DNA from: Alnus glutinosa
Lineage: Eukaryota > Streptophyta > Magnoliopsida > Fagales > Betulaceae
Length of the DNA stretch: 64,000 nucleotides
Assembly (NCBI RefSeq): GCF_958979055.1
Contig: NC_084894.1
Coordinates: 28,529,616-28,593,615, forward strand
Reading direction: 5' to 3'
The notes under the pieces were generated by a model, which was given only the letters and a program-made list of their open reading frames with translations, did not search any database and was not told the DNA's origin. This document shows, in pieces, positions 36,821-48,977 of the stretch (position 1 is the stretch's first letter; the number at the start of each line of letters is the position of its first letter). The position numbers and the translations under genes are program-made.

Positions 36821-39800
36821 TAAGTAATTGGCCCTAAGGGGAGATCAAAATAAAAAAAAACTTGATATGAAATTTTGGCGTGAAATAGTTTACAGATTTT
36901 GAAAATAGTAAAATAGAGGGATTGAAAATACTAATTTTAATATACAGATTTTGGCGTGTCTCAAAAACTTTCCTCTTCACGGCAAACAAAGTTCAAAGTG
37001 CTGCCAATGCCATAACACTGTGCTGTACAAGCTTAACGTACCACTAAACTGAATTCAATATTCATAAGATATTTATAGCAAATCCATGGACTATAAATAT
37101 CACCCTCTATACCAGGCTATAATGAAGCATACCAGTGTCACCAGCTCGTAATTGCATAGACTGTATGCAAGGGGTAACGCCCTCTAAAACATACATCCTG
37201 CTGTTGTTATTGGGCCAAAATCTGAACTGAAACGTCCACTCATTCCCCTTCACATCTTGAATCCTTAGGGGCAGACCTTCTGATTGAGAAATAGGAGGAA
37301 AATACGCCTGCATTGACTTTCAGTTAATACACAACCAGGGAACAGAAAGAAAGAAAGGAAAGGAAAAAAAGGGAATAAAAAATATTAGAAAACCCCCTCC
37401 CCCACCCAAAAAAAAAAAAAAAAACACAGGCAAGACAAGGCACGTATGAAAATGAACTTTTAAACTTACTTCAGCACATGCTTTTGGTAGAACCAAACGA
37501 CCAATTCGACCAGCGTCACTGGCACTAAGCACTTTCTCGAACAATGGCAGAATAGTGGAATTCAAACTTTGCAAATAACAAAATTTAAGGGGAAACACTA
37601 TGCTTGAATCAATGGATAAACAATAACATAAATATAATTACAGAAGATAATATTTTAACAAAGTTAAACTTAGTCGTAGAGGGGGAAAAAAGATGAACAA
37701 ATCAAGGATACTCTCCAGATAGTTGCTCCAGTTCTTGGTCAGTAATCCTCGGCCAGTATCGAGGAAGTAACTGATTCTTCCCACGTCCTTCAGCAGGTGG
37801 CCTAGCAATTCGCATCTGAACCAAGCTTTTATTTGTCTCTGGACTTACAGTGAGGCCAGTTTTCAGGGGTTTGGGCAATATGGGGCGAGATCTTTGCCCT
37901 TGCTGAAAGGGAGAAGGTGTTTTGCTCTGTTCCATTCCATCTACAACTCCACCAGAAAAGGGTAGCACAAAATTTGGAGTTCCCAAGGTCATACTCAGAG
38001 ACGGCTCAGTTAGTGATTCACGCTTATCTTTGCCATCTAACATTTGTCTACTATTGTCTGGTTTCGAAAATGTTACTGATCCAACAGATGGTTGAGTTGC
38101 ATTAGAAAAGCCTGTGCCAACTTGAGATGCATTTGCTTCACCTCTCTTAGATTGATGCAAGAGGTTTGGTTCATTAGCTTCCATGATTCTGCACAATTGC
38201 ATAAGTTTTCCCTCATCGACACCATCGCTGACCAATCTTTTCCCAAAAGCACTGGATAATGAATCACCAACATTATTTACAGTCAATGAACTAAGTCCAT
38301 TAAGAATTTCACCCCTCCAGATCTGCATGAAAAGAATAATAAAACTATGTTTAAAGTGTACAGTCTTACAGCTATTATTATTATTATAGATACTTATCAA
38401 AAAGTGTACAGTCTTACAGCCATATAACTAACTATTCTATTAGCACTCTGAAAGTATTGCTCCTTACACCCTATACATGCCAAAAGGTTAGTCAAATGAT
38501 ATGACTGGTAGCGTCCTCAACAAATGATATTATCAGAGATAAGCAAGCCAGAGTAATTAGCTAAACCTCAAGCTAAAATTAAGTTCAAAGAGGAAGAAAA
38601 AGGTCCTTCCCATGATCATTTTAACCACACCCAAGACCCTATACCTTACTTTAAAAAAAAAGTCCATGACCCTATACATGTATGATCGATTAGCAACAAT
38701 TCCATATCCATTTTTGTGAGGAGGAGTTAGAGAGAGAGAGATAGAAAAAAGAAAAAAGAAAAAGGAGTACTATGTCAACTCAAGTATTTCAACCGCTGTC
38801 TATTTGAATAAGTTCCATTGAAAAAAGCAATAATCACCAGCACTAGAGTTAAAAACTGTCATACTTGTAACTATATATATATATATATAAAACATACACA
38901 GACACCAAAGCACAGCCAGGGATAGCTGAAGATTAAAAGTAAATGTCTAACCCAAATAAACATAATTGAATGAAGTAAAACTAAAACACACTGATTGTAA
39001 TATATTGAGACGTTATAGGTAGATCTTACTGAAAAAAGTCCAGAGCTTTTTGCACAGCTAATACACCCCACACCGCCAAAATCCAGGTACTCATACAAAG
39101 GTCTAGAGATTATGCATCCACAGTGGATACGCTGCCATGCAAAATTTAGTTACACTTAAAAGGTTCAACAAAAAAAAGAAAGAACAAGGAAACCTTTAAC
39201 CAAAAAAAGAAAAACACCACTTAAAGCTTACCTTGCTGCATAAACTGCATTCCCTCCAACCAGTTTCCTCTGTGTGGAATGTTTCACAGAAAACCATATC
39301 CTCATAGGCAGATCTAAGTAGAGAAAACACCACATCAAGAATAAGCAAAGCAAGAAATATTTAAATGAAGGTAAATAAATACAATGATACAACATATTCT
39401 ATTGATCAATGTTTTGACATAAACTAAAATAGAAATACAATAGTTCTTAGTTGCCGGTGTAGACCATCAAACTTCTGTTATTATGAAAATTAGTCAAGGA
39501 ATTTTCAAAATGGCATTTACACTATGTAGCAGGGCATCAACAATCACAAAGTATCCATAGATTCATACTAGCACAAGTGGAAGCAAGGTAACAAAAGCTA
39601 TACAAAAGTCAAATGGGAGAAGTTGAAAAACAAATGCATGATTCTGCCCATGCCCAAGCAAATTAAAAGTTACTAAGCCACGTGCACGCACAAGCACATA
39701 ATGGACTTTTGTTTTTCTTTTCTGAGCATGCACATTTTAAAACTTAATGTACCTCATACACTAACAAAAGCCAACAAAATTACAAAATGAGTCGAATGGT

Positions 39801-40567
39801 TTGAAATCGAGAACAATCACAACATTTAAATCACTTGATAGCTATTAAAAAGGGTAAAATCAAACCTATTGCATAAGTCTCAAATTAATCTAAACAGAGG
39901 ATTATTGCGTAAATTAGATATTATCATCCTAATAAAGAATATACTATTTTTAATAGGTTCTGACCGGGCTGGCCCACAAAAAATTTGGGCCCTTATAACC
40001 TGGGATAGCCACTGATTCAGTAGAGTTACCAAGTCGTGCTTCATTCAGTAAGCTGTGATTGCAGGATGAAATTGAAAATTTGAGCATCAACAATACTCTT
40101 TCGTAAAACAGCATTAGCCACCTCAGTTAATGTAGCGAGGCCCATTTTCATTATCTAATTATAGGTTTGATAAGCACAATGCCACTAGTTTCTTCACAAT
40201 ACAAGCTCACGTTCTAAAATAGAAAATCCAACAACCACGAAAATGTCAACTGTTTAACACAAATAGAAACAGTTTCAAGAGCAACGCACTAAGTAAAACC
40301 CCCAACATAGAAAAAACCCAATATCAACAAAAATTCAATACCTCTCATAAACCCGAGCTTGCCCTTTACAAAACTAAATCACCCCCAATAATATGCAATA
40401 AGAAAAATTGCATTGAAATCCAAGAGGACAAACCTACAAGGAGAAGGAAATTACCCGCACTTGTGGCAGAGATCGGCAAATCCACCGGATCGCAGAGGCC
40501 AGCCTCTCTTCCATTCGTGAGCGGCGTTTGCTTCACACGAGGCATTCATGCAAATCTTGGACCCCAT
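31609..40567 (-). CDS. VAL1: B3-domain transcriptional repressor, VAL1/HSI2 type
   Basis: Nuclear repressor that in Arabidopsis binds RY (CATGCA) elements and recruits Polycomb and histone deacetylase functions to silence seed-maturation genes and FLC. Twelve exons (from the start): 40455-40567, 39232-39313, 39030-39131, 37712-38322, 37470-37566, 37133-37307, 36465-36541, 35957-36382, 35753-35802, 32963-33076, 32790-32857, 31609-32360; total 888 residues. Domains in order: PHD-like Cys/His region (residues 6-95, with [17 protein letters not shown]); B3 domain (about 305-412, [16 protein letters not shown] and [20 protein letters not shown]); CW zinc finger (about 580-620, [16 protein letters not shown]); CTCIVC/CTCNVC pair (about 694-718); EAR motif IDLNCHP (about 792-798). 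All domains are intact. VAL2 is the nearest alternative; VAL3 lacks the PHD-like part. Intron 9 (2.7 kb) is swollen by transposons. Confidence 0.95.
33180..34160 (-). pseudogene. LINE relic in intron 9 of the VAL1-like gene
   Basis: A 66-codon minus-strand stretch (33672-33872) reads like the zinc-binding region that follows LINE reverse transcriptases ([20 protein letters not shown], then [11 protein letters not shown]). The left edge resembles a LINE 3' end. Other frames are broken, so this is a truncated, dead copy. It lies in the same orientation as the host gene. Confidence 0.65.
34217..35037. mobile_element. MULE-like non-autonomous element with 10-bp target duplication
   Basis: 821 bp flanked by exact TAAACATATA at 34207-34216 and 35038-35047. 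The long terminal inverted repeats start GGTTAATTACTTTTGCCCCC on the left and, inverted, GGTTACTTACCTTTTGTCCC on the right, and extend over 100 bp (TTTTGTTACAAAAA..CCC in both). The core has GGTGGCCGAGCCACC-type motifs and a TA run (34834-34909). A 9-11-bp duplication with long inverted repeats is the Mutator pattern. It lies wholly inside intron 9. Confidence 0.8.
35306..35571. mobile_element. Stowaway-like MITE
   Basis: Inverted ends CTCCCTTCATCCCGAATTGT and, inverted from the right, TTCTCTCTGTCCCATATTG, the classic CTCCCTCCGTCCC type of Tc1/mariner-derived Stowaway elements. About 266 bp, AT-rich interior, in intron 9 of the VAL1-like gene. Confidence 0.7.
36752..36816. repeat. (TA)n microsatellite
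   Basis: About 65 bases of TA between exons 6 and 7 of the VAL1-like gene. Confidence 0.95.
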
Positions 40568-42693
40568 TAAGCCAAAATCGAAGCCTTCAAGCAGAGCAAC
40601 ACGCAAATCCAAATCAAAACCCTAAAACCCCTTTTGACCCAAACCAAAAATTGAATCAAACAAGCCATCATTAATTAGCCACACAACGCACACGCACAAA
40701 CTCACACACACTCTCTCTTTCTCACACACACATACTCACATACTTATGCGAAAACTGGTACGAACTCCTAGTCCCAGTCGTTGAAGAAGCCAAATCTAGA
40801 ATTGCTCTCATTCACATTGAAGAAAACAAACCCATTCCCCGTTTACGCTTAAAACACTCAAATTTCCCCAGCAATAGCAGTAACTACTGCTTCTGTTAAT
40901 AGTCAAAGCTGAAGTAGACAGGAGTCAGTCCGGTGAAGATGTTCCCGGAAAGTGTTACGGCGGCGGTTATTGCTTTTACCCAACAAGGTGTATTTGTGTG
41001 TGTGAGAGAGAGAGGTGCATGCAAAGCAAACAGATTGCATAAAATGCATGCACGACACTTGAAGACACGCCGCTTAACAAGTCGTCTTCCTCTCTCTCTA
41101 TCTCTCAACTCTTTTACTATTGCTCTCTCTCTCTCCCCTTTGTTTTTTCCTTTTCGGACAGTGATACGGTCACCCGGGGGTTGCGTGGGGCAGCGTGACC
41201 TGGAAGGCGTTTATTAGATGTAGATATAGATGTAGACATATACTACTGCGTTCACCCCCGTTGGAAGGAGTTTGCATCAGATTTGTGTCCACTGTGGGCC
41301 ACGTTTTAATGTTCTAGTTTTTAATTTTTTTTTTAATAATTAATAGGAAAAATTACTTTAAACACATCCGTTAATATAAAATAATTATGATAAAGAAGTA
41401 TAAAAAGTTGTGTTACTCTTTAATGTTTACTTGCTGTGTTACTCTTTAATTTAACGTGTGGTGGGCCGTGAGTAGGAGTATACAAGCGGTTATTAACTAA
41501 AATAATTGTAACGTACACCGACAGGCGATGTAGCTCTAGATTATTGTTATCCAGCCACAAAAGTACTGGTCATTAATTTATTATGCAATCTTTTTACAAT
41601 TTTGCCTTATTTCATTTTCTCCCTCGGCTTAATAATAATTTAAAATACAAAATGTTTAAAATTATTTTTATTTTTATGTCATATTGAATCATAATATTTT
41701 TTTCAAAAAAAAAAAATTATTCTAGAAAACATTAACAAATTAATGGTATTAGTTATAGAATAGGAAACACCGTACCATATAGAGCCTTGACTATTTATTT
41801 ATTTATTTATTTTTCTTAAATTTGTTGGCATCATCAGAACCTTGAAGTTATTGGCATTGGCATTATCATAATATGTTGACTTTGGATTAGGAAGATGCAA
41901 AATAACGGCCCAACTAGCACCTACCCATAATATATTATCTTAATACAAAGTCAAAATGGGATGGTTTGAATTTGTTAATTACGTTTAGTAATGATTTTTG
42001 TTCTTCTCCATGATTTGCACGTCCAGAGAAATGCATGGACTGGTGGGATTAAAGAATTAAAACGAAATATTCAACCTAATTTTTAGGTCTTTTTGTGCAA
42101 CGCATGGATGAAGATTAATTAATTTGCGATTAGGGCCGGGGTTTGTTGGGCTTGGCCGTTGGTGTATCCAATAATAATCCCTTCAGGTAGTGGGCCTGGC
42201 CTCTAGTATAAAAGCCCACAAGGTCTATCTGGCAAGTGACACTACAAAAAACCCAAGCCCAACCAGCCCTTAAAGAGCCCAACAACTTCATAGAAACGCA
42301 TGTCGCGGCCGAAACGCAATCTGCGTATAAGCAGCCCACAAACAAACAAACAAACAAAAAAAAAAAAAAAACCCGGGAAAGTTGAAAAGCAGAGAAAACT
42401 GAAAAGTGGGGTTGGCGGGATCACATGTATATAAAATGAGCAGAAAAGTCATTCTTACAGTTAAGAGGCTCAGATTTGAATTTGTCTAAAACCCTAAAAT
42501 TCGTAGTGTACAAGTTGTCCGACCTTATACCAGTGCGACGTTCATTGGGTAAGTCAGCTAAATTTTTTTATTTTATTTTTTTTCTCTCCGTGTGTAAATT
42601 TTACGTTCACTCAGCTAATGCTATTTGCGGTCAAGAGAGAAACAATTAAAATGGGAAAATGGCAAATTATTATTCACATTTATTTTTTTACTA

Positions 42694-42724
<31 letters not shown>

Positions 42725-43263
42725 GTTGAGTGTTCGATTTTTGATGTCCATGGAGCATGGAAAACTAGCAAATTTGTTTTTATTTGTTTAGTGTAAAACG
42801 GGATCTTTGAGTCTACAAAATCAATGTACATGCTGGTCTAATTGCAGCTTTGTACCGATGTACGCTTTGTTGGTTGCGATTCAGAAAATGCTTTGGAAAG
42901 GAAGCCAATTTTTTTTTTTAGGGTTTTGCTTTGTTTAAGCGTGCATTGTTTAAAGAATGCTGCTTCATTTTTTGGTCGTATTTTGTTAATTTTTGACAAG
43001 TTCTCGTTTTAATTGTTGGTAGTAGTTTAAGTTTTCAATTTCTGCTGTCCCTGGAGTGTATACTGGTTGATTGATGTGGAACCATCTTGTGGGTCGTTGA
43101 ATGTGTGGTTAATAATTAGGTTTTAATTGAGCAAGTGGACTCTTGAGAACCCCATAAGCAAATTTGGAGATGCAATCTAAGAAGGAACAGAGAGGGACAA
43201 GATTGTAGATTTTCTGGGGAGTCCTGCTTGTTTGATGCGTGCTCGCTTTGGCGCTTAAACGCC
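40568..43263. other. Divergent intergenic region
   Basis: Separates the minus-strand VAL1-like gene from the plus-strand unknown gene and must hold both promoters. There are CT-rich 5' leader-like sequences near 40680-41120 and AT-rich DNA in between. No coding frame is supported. Confidence 0.6.
42489..42498 (+). promoter_or_regulatory. Telo-box-like AAACCCTAAA
   Basis: A telo-box motif upstream of the plus-strand gene at 43264, about 770 bases before its ATG, probably near the start of a 5' leader with an intron. Telo boxes are common at plant housekeeping promoters; function here is an inference. Confidence 0.35.
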
Positions 43264-45848
43264 ATGGATGGTAAATTTGAAGCCCGGCTCAGTGACGACT
43301 CAGCTCATGATGCTAAAGACAAAGTACTGATCCCAAATTGTTTCACCTCAGGGGGAATTAGGTTTCATCCTGGTGTAGAGGCCTTGTCGAGCATAGAAGA
43401 TAGAGACCCATCAGGCAATGCTTCAGAGTCTGGAAGTTGTAATGCTCCATTGGAGAAAAAGGATGCTATGAAAGTGTGGCAAGACATGAAACAGAATGGT
43501 TTCCTCTCGCTACCTGCATGCAAACCAGCTCCAAGAAAGGATGTCACGAAGCACAAACATGACATGGCTAGTAGAAAAAAGAAGTTTGCAAAGATAGAAC
43601 AGGTTAACAGGTTCACTAAGGTTGCTGCTGCACCAAGTGGGTTGCTGGGAGAACTGAACCCTGGGATCATAAACCGCTTAAGAAACAGTAATCAGGTCTA
43701 TTCAATAATTGAGGCCTTGGTTAGAGGTGAAAAGTTAGAAAATACTCAAAGCATGCAGAAAAGCCGGTTTAAAAAGGAAATTAGGGATAATGATGCGAAT
43801 GAACGTTTCAATACTCTATCAAGGGGCAGTCAAGTCAGTGCACACCTTATGTACCCCAGTAGGCCTGTGCATATCAATTCAGAACACAAAGGAGGGGTGA
43901 TTTGTGATTTGAGTGTAGCGGTGAGAAAGGGTGAATATCATGGGGATGAAAAACATGAAGTAAGGTCATGGTCGTCTGAAACAACGGCTTCAGAGAATGC
44001 GGAATCTGATTATGAAACCGTGTCAACAGATAATACAAGTTCTCAGGAAGAGTCATCAGAGAATGCAATGGATTCTCCTTTTAACCCCAAAGGTTAGTTG
44101 TGATCTAAATGGGAAGATTCTTTCTCATGCTTATTGCTTTTCATTAGTCATTTTATTATCTTATTGAAGGCTGGTGGAAATGGATAAATCTAAGAAAAAA
44201 GGAATACCAAACACCAATGGCTATGGAAATTGCCACTGTTAACATAAGACATATTTTCTTATGTCAAGCTTTACTTTGCCTGGTCAACTGAAGCATAATT
44301 CTACACTAAAAACTTCGGTCCAGCTAGCTAACAAAACTTACAGTTGGCAAAATATTCTGTATTAGGATGATGTACCTTTGTTTATGAGCGCTATGCATCC
44401 AAGCAGGGGTCATTCAGTGGGTTTGGCACAATCTTAGCAAGCATAGCATTAATGACGTATTGACAGGGTTGCAAATTTTGTATAGAATATAAAACTTGGG
44501 GTGGATTTCTGGATTGCACAATCTTATAAAAATTTTAATTTTAAAATTTAAAACTCGGTTGAAAACATCACATATAAATTTACTGCTCGACTTTTAAGCT
44601 GTGGCTGTCTTGCTTATTTCCCACTTTAATCATTGTTACATTTCATGACCAATTGAATGAGCAATAGACACATTCATGCATACGTGCATGTACCAAGATG
44701 CTGTACAGGCAACTGGTTTCTTTACGTGCATTTACTCCATTCCCTCTCCCTCTCTATGCTCAAAGTCAAAGTTACTAATTACTTGGTTCATATTGTCTAA
44801 ATAAAGCGCCAATTTGGGAAAAAATTTCTCCATTTATGATTTTCTTTCCCTGATACTAATCATCGGAAAAGTAGAGAATATCTTAAACTGATATGGATTT
44901 TGTTATTGCTTCCCATATGCAAATCTAGCTTCTCAATGGTTGGGACTCCTTTGCCAGGACATTAGAGGGCGTCTTGCAGGTGTATTTTACTTTCTTCAAG
45001 CTTGCCTGTGCACTAGTGAAAGTTGATGATCTGAAGTACTTTATGTGTACTTTACTTCTCCTTGTCTGTGCAGCATTAAGGTGTAGTAGGATGAGGGTTC
45101 AGGATGTACTCCAAAAAGAACTGCCTTTTCTATTATCAAAAGAGTTCTCAACTATCAAAAAAGATGACCAATTCTCTGCTGCTGAATATCCCGCGAGTAT
45201 AATTGCTTGCACGCATCAAGAAAAGTGGACTGCACTGTTTGATCAGATGGATGAAGCACTTGATGCGGAAATGAATCATCTAGTAAGTTCAATATGGTTT
45301 AGCTTTACAGCCTGGTGTTCAAAGAGAACATCTTAGTCCCTAGGTGATTCTCAGAACTGTAAATTGTATTCTTGTTTTTTAGAGATGATTTACTTCCATG
45401 GTGAGGACTTGAAATTTGCATGCTGCGAAATGAATAATACATTGAGGTTGAAAGCTTATTAAGTGTTTGTCTTCAAACTCTTTCTTGACGAATTTCACTT
45501 CCATCCACTTGTTAAATCACAAAACAGAGTTAGTGTATTTGTAGATACACAACAAAATTCCCTACAAGCATATTAGCACTGAAAGTAAAGGGTTTATGGT
45601 CTTAAAAGCTTCAGTCCTGCTTTTCCAATAACAATTTGTTTTGGACGAGTAACAATTTCTTTTTTAATAAGAGCAATTTAGGCTTCTTATTTTTCTTCTC
45701 AAAGGATACTTCGTGGATATTGTAGGGTTGCTGAATCATTTTTTTCTCTGAATTGTAATTCTGAGAGAGTATTTACAGTTTTTAACCCGGACTTTAATTT
45801 CAGGAGATCTGGTTGAACCAAGTAGAAGAAATGCAGTTCCTCGGGTAA
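43264..45848 (+). CDS. Conserved plant protein of unknown function
   Basis: Four exons: 43264-44092, 44929-44979, 45074-45282, 45804-45848, summing to 377 residues with consistent phases. I do not recognise a named domain. The N-terminal two thirds are polar, with a basic stretch (KHKHDMASRKKKFAKIEQ) that could be a nuclear signal and an acidic, Ser-rich segment ending exon 1. The small exon 2 gives SQWLGLLCQDIRGRLAALRC and leads into MRVQDVLQKELPFLLSKEFS, then WTALFDQMDEALDAEMNHLE and WLNQVEEMQ, a predicted helical C-terminus that looks conserved in plants. The first coding ATG is at 43264; a 5' leader intron is likely. The last exon ends at a TAA that overlaps a GTAATG, so a further downstream exon is possible. 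Confidence 0.8.
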
Positions 45849-48800
45849 TGCATGCCGCATTTCAATTGTTATGCAAGACATAAGATCAGCACCAGGCATA
45901 TCAGAGTGTTATACCACCTGCTGCTTTTTTACTTTTGCAATTGACTGTTGTAATCAGTGAAGCTATTTGCTTGAGGTTCCTAAAGTATTGTTCTTATATG
46001 TCCAAACCATTTACAAACATTCATGTGCTACTGTGCAAGTCTGTCTGGACTGCCAACTCTTTCATTAAGAGTTCTTCATGAAATTCATGTTCCATGCTCA
46101 TCTCTGGCTGTATGCATATAAGTTTTGATTAATTCTACATTTCTACTTGGAGTGGTGTCATCAAAATTAGTTCGACATATTGTCTCTGTTAGACTGGCCG
46201 AAGAACCCAGATTAAGCTGTTGTTTCTTAGAAATATATGATACCTAGTCTGTCTTTAAGCACTTGTTCATTTGTGGAGTGAAAGTGAGTTTAACCATTAT
46301 ATGTTATATTTTTCTAGTCTATTGGACTGATTTATTTTATGATTTTCAGGAAATTTGAAAGAATGTCTGCATTTTCATTGTATACAGGAGGAATAATCTG
46401 ACTCCTTTTGGCAGTAGTTCGTAATTTAAGGGTCCGTTTGGCCCTGTAATTTTATAGACTAAATTTGCATTTTTACGCAAAATGAATGTGTTTGAAAAAA
46501 ATAGTGAAAACATGGATTTATTTTATTTGATTTTTTTTTTTCACATTTTCAAATTGTAGATAAGAGAATAGTTTTTTAAAAACACATAATTTTAAAAATC
46601 AAATCGCAATTGTAAAGGCTGAATCGCAATTTTACTTAACGTTTAACTATGTTTTTAAAAATTACGTTTCTATTAACTGTGTTTTGACATTGTTATTTTT
46701 CAAATCACATGTTTTGAAACTACTAAATTAAACCAAACGGACCCCAAGTAGATACATCTAATGAAGGTAATAGTGTAATTAGTTTTTGCCCTTGGTAAAG
46801 TCTCAGAGATAGTACACAAGACTGGATTTTACTCCGGTCAAAAGTCATGGGTTTCCTATTCACCGATTGCCATGTTCGTTCTGGGTAAGACCTTTCAATG
46901 GTGTTTCAATGGTGTTTAGTTTCAGCTCCTTCCTTTTCTAGTTTGCTCCTACCTCCTTCAATAGAGTAGGAATTGCTCTCTCTTTTATCCGGAGCTGGTA
47001 GAGTCTAGAGCATGCCATTTTGTCCAAGGAAGCGAGAAGACTCCCTCATTGCAGTCATCGGCAGTGCACCTTTCTCACAGCTGTCCCATTTTTGGACAAC
47101 ACCACATACCACCTTCAAGGTGGCCTTCTCAGTCTTTTGGTCATGAAATTATGAGACTGGATTTGTTTAGATCTATTTTTTTTCTCTTTTTAATCTTACT
47201 TTCTTGCACTGTTTTTGAGGTGTTTCTTGGGATCTCCCATGAGGCTCTTCTAACTTTGTTTTTGTTGATGTAATAGTTATCTTTCTTGCTTTTATATATA
47301 TATATATATATATAACTCTTTGCCCTTTATATTATTTACTCTGAGATTATTAAATGTTAGAATATTAATTAAATGGTTGAATTTATCATTTTCTATTACC
47401 TTAAACTTTTAAGACAATTGATAATTTAATTAACATAGTATCATATCAAAAGTTTTGAGTTTAAACCCGGTGTTTATCATTCAATATTTCTTATTTCACA
47501 CGTTAAACATTCTTTGTTACGGAAGAGTTTGAGTCCACACTTGATAAAAATGTTAGAATATTAATCAAACGATTAATTTCATAATTTCAATAATACAATA
47601 CAAGTATGAATTGTATACAAATAACGTCGTGCGACAATTTTAGTCCTTTATAATTTACTTGAATAATATTTTCTACGTTATTCTGTTTGTAAAACATTGT
47701 CCAAATTCAAGGGATAATTTATTACTTTCTGTCAATTGCACTCTCTATTTGTTTTGCTTTTTCTTTTTTCTTTTTCTTTTTTTTTTGTTTTTTATGTCAA
47801 CGCACACTTTATTTGTCGATACCCTATGGACAATTGAAATGATATCTTATGGAATCTGATTTTGTCTCTTTTATGATTTCCTCTATATATGATCAATTTA
47901 TAGTCATTGCACCTTGGAAAATCTTCAGATTGCTCTAAACAAGATTATGCAAAAAGATTATTGGTTTTTTTTTTTTTTTTTTTTTCCATAAAACAATAAA
48001 AAAATAGTTTTGTCCCATAAAATTAAAAATCTCATAGCTATCCCACAAATTTTGTAGCCAGTGTAAGTGTTGAACTCTAACTCTTCTATATATGCATATC
48101 TATATTTAAACAGATTTGGCTCTAATTAGTAATTAGCAACATAATCAAATCAGATTTCTTTTGGAAGGTTGAAAATCATTTACGCTATGGTAAAAGTAGT
48201 ACTATACTGACGTGGCATTTTCGACTTGCCTTCTTATTCACAAGACAGTGAAAAACACTGCACAAACCTTATTATATATTAAAAAAAAAAAAATTATCTT
48301 AAGCTAGCTGTTTCATGCAACCTTAATAACAAAGAGATTCTGATACAAATCTAGGACACATCGACAATGTGTGGCAACGGACGTACGTGTAGATACCTTT
48401 TTTGTTATACGCGTCCATAATCCAGAATCCCACATAGAATAAGAACAAAAAATAAAGATTAAAAGCCAAAGATACTGGTGCATATTTTGTCGATCAGGAG
48501 AATAAAAAAAAAAGAGGATCCTGGCCTTTAAAAGGAAGCATATATAGAAGAAAAACAGTAAAATGAATAGCAGTGGTGAGCTGGATGGGGTTCTGATTTC
48601 TGGAAGGATTAGGAAGACGATGGGGTTCCTGTTTTGTTTATACGTCTGCAAAGATCGACTGCAATCGATATTCCAAATACCCAAAAGGATCACGAAATAT
48701 CTGTGACAGCTTTATTTTCTCACTGATTTTCTTTTATTTTTTTGCTCATTTTCTCATCTTTAACAAGTCTATATATTTTTTAGCCCCCGGCCGACAGCAT

Positions 48801-48977
48801 TGCTTTCACATAGCTCTGTTCCTCCGTAGAGTTTTGTCAGAGAAGCGCGTTTTTCTCTCCATCGTTTTTGCTGTCCTTTCTTGGTTAATTCTCGAAAGCA
48901 GTCATTTTTGTTGCTTTTCTTCTTCAAAGGTTTTGTGGGAATTGGGATAGTTTTGTTTTAGGGTTAGAGCTTTGAGA
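45849..48977. other. Intergenic, no supported gene
   Basis: 3' flank of the unknown gene, a Harbinger-like MITE (46430-46744), repeated ATGTTAGAATATTAAT blocks (about 47353 and 47549) of a dispersed repeat also seen near 22587, and the promoter of the response regulator. Confidence 0.6.
46430..46744. mobile_element. PIF/Harbinger-like MITE, copy 2
   Basis: Perfect 12-bp terminal inverted repeats GGGTCCGTTTGG and CCAAACGGACCC, with TAA on the left and CAA on the right as a 3-bp target duplication. 315 bp, non-coding. Its interior (AAATCGCAATTGTAAAGGCT, ACGTTTAACTATG, TTTTTAAAAATTACG) matches the element at 14641-14957. Confidence 0.75.

Noticed and set aside
48313-48693. 126-codon minus frame upstream of the response regulator
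   Set aside because: Hydrophobic low-complexity content and no domain; it overlaps the likely promoter and leader of the plus-strand gene.
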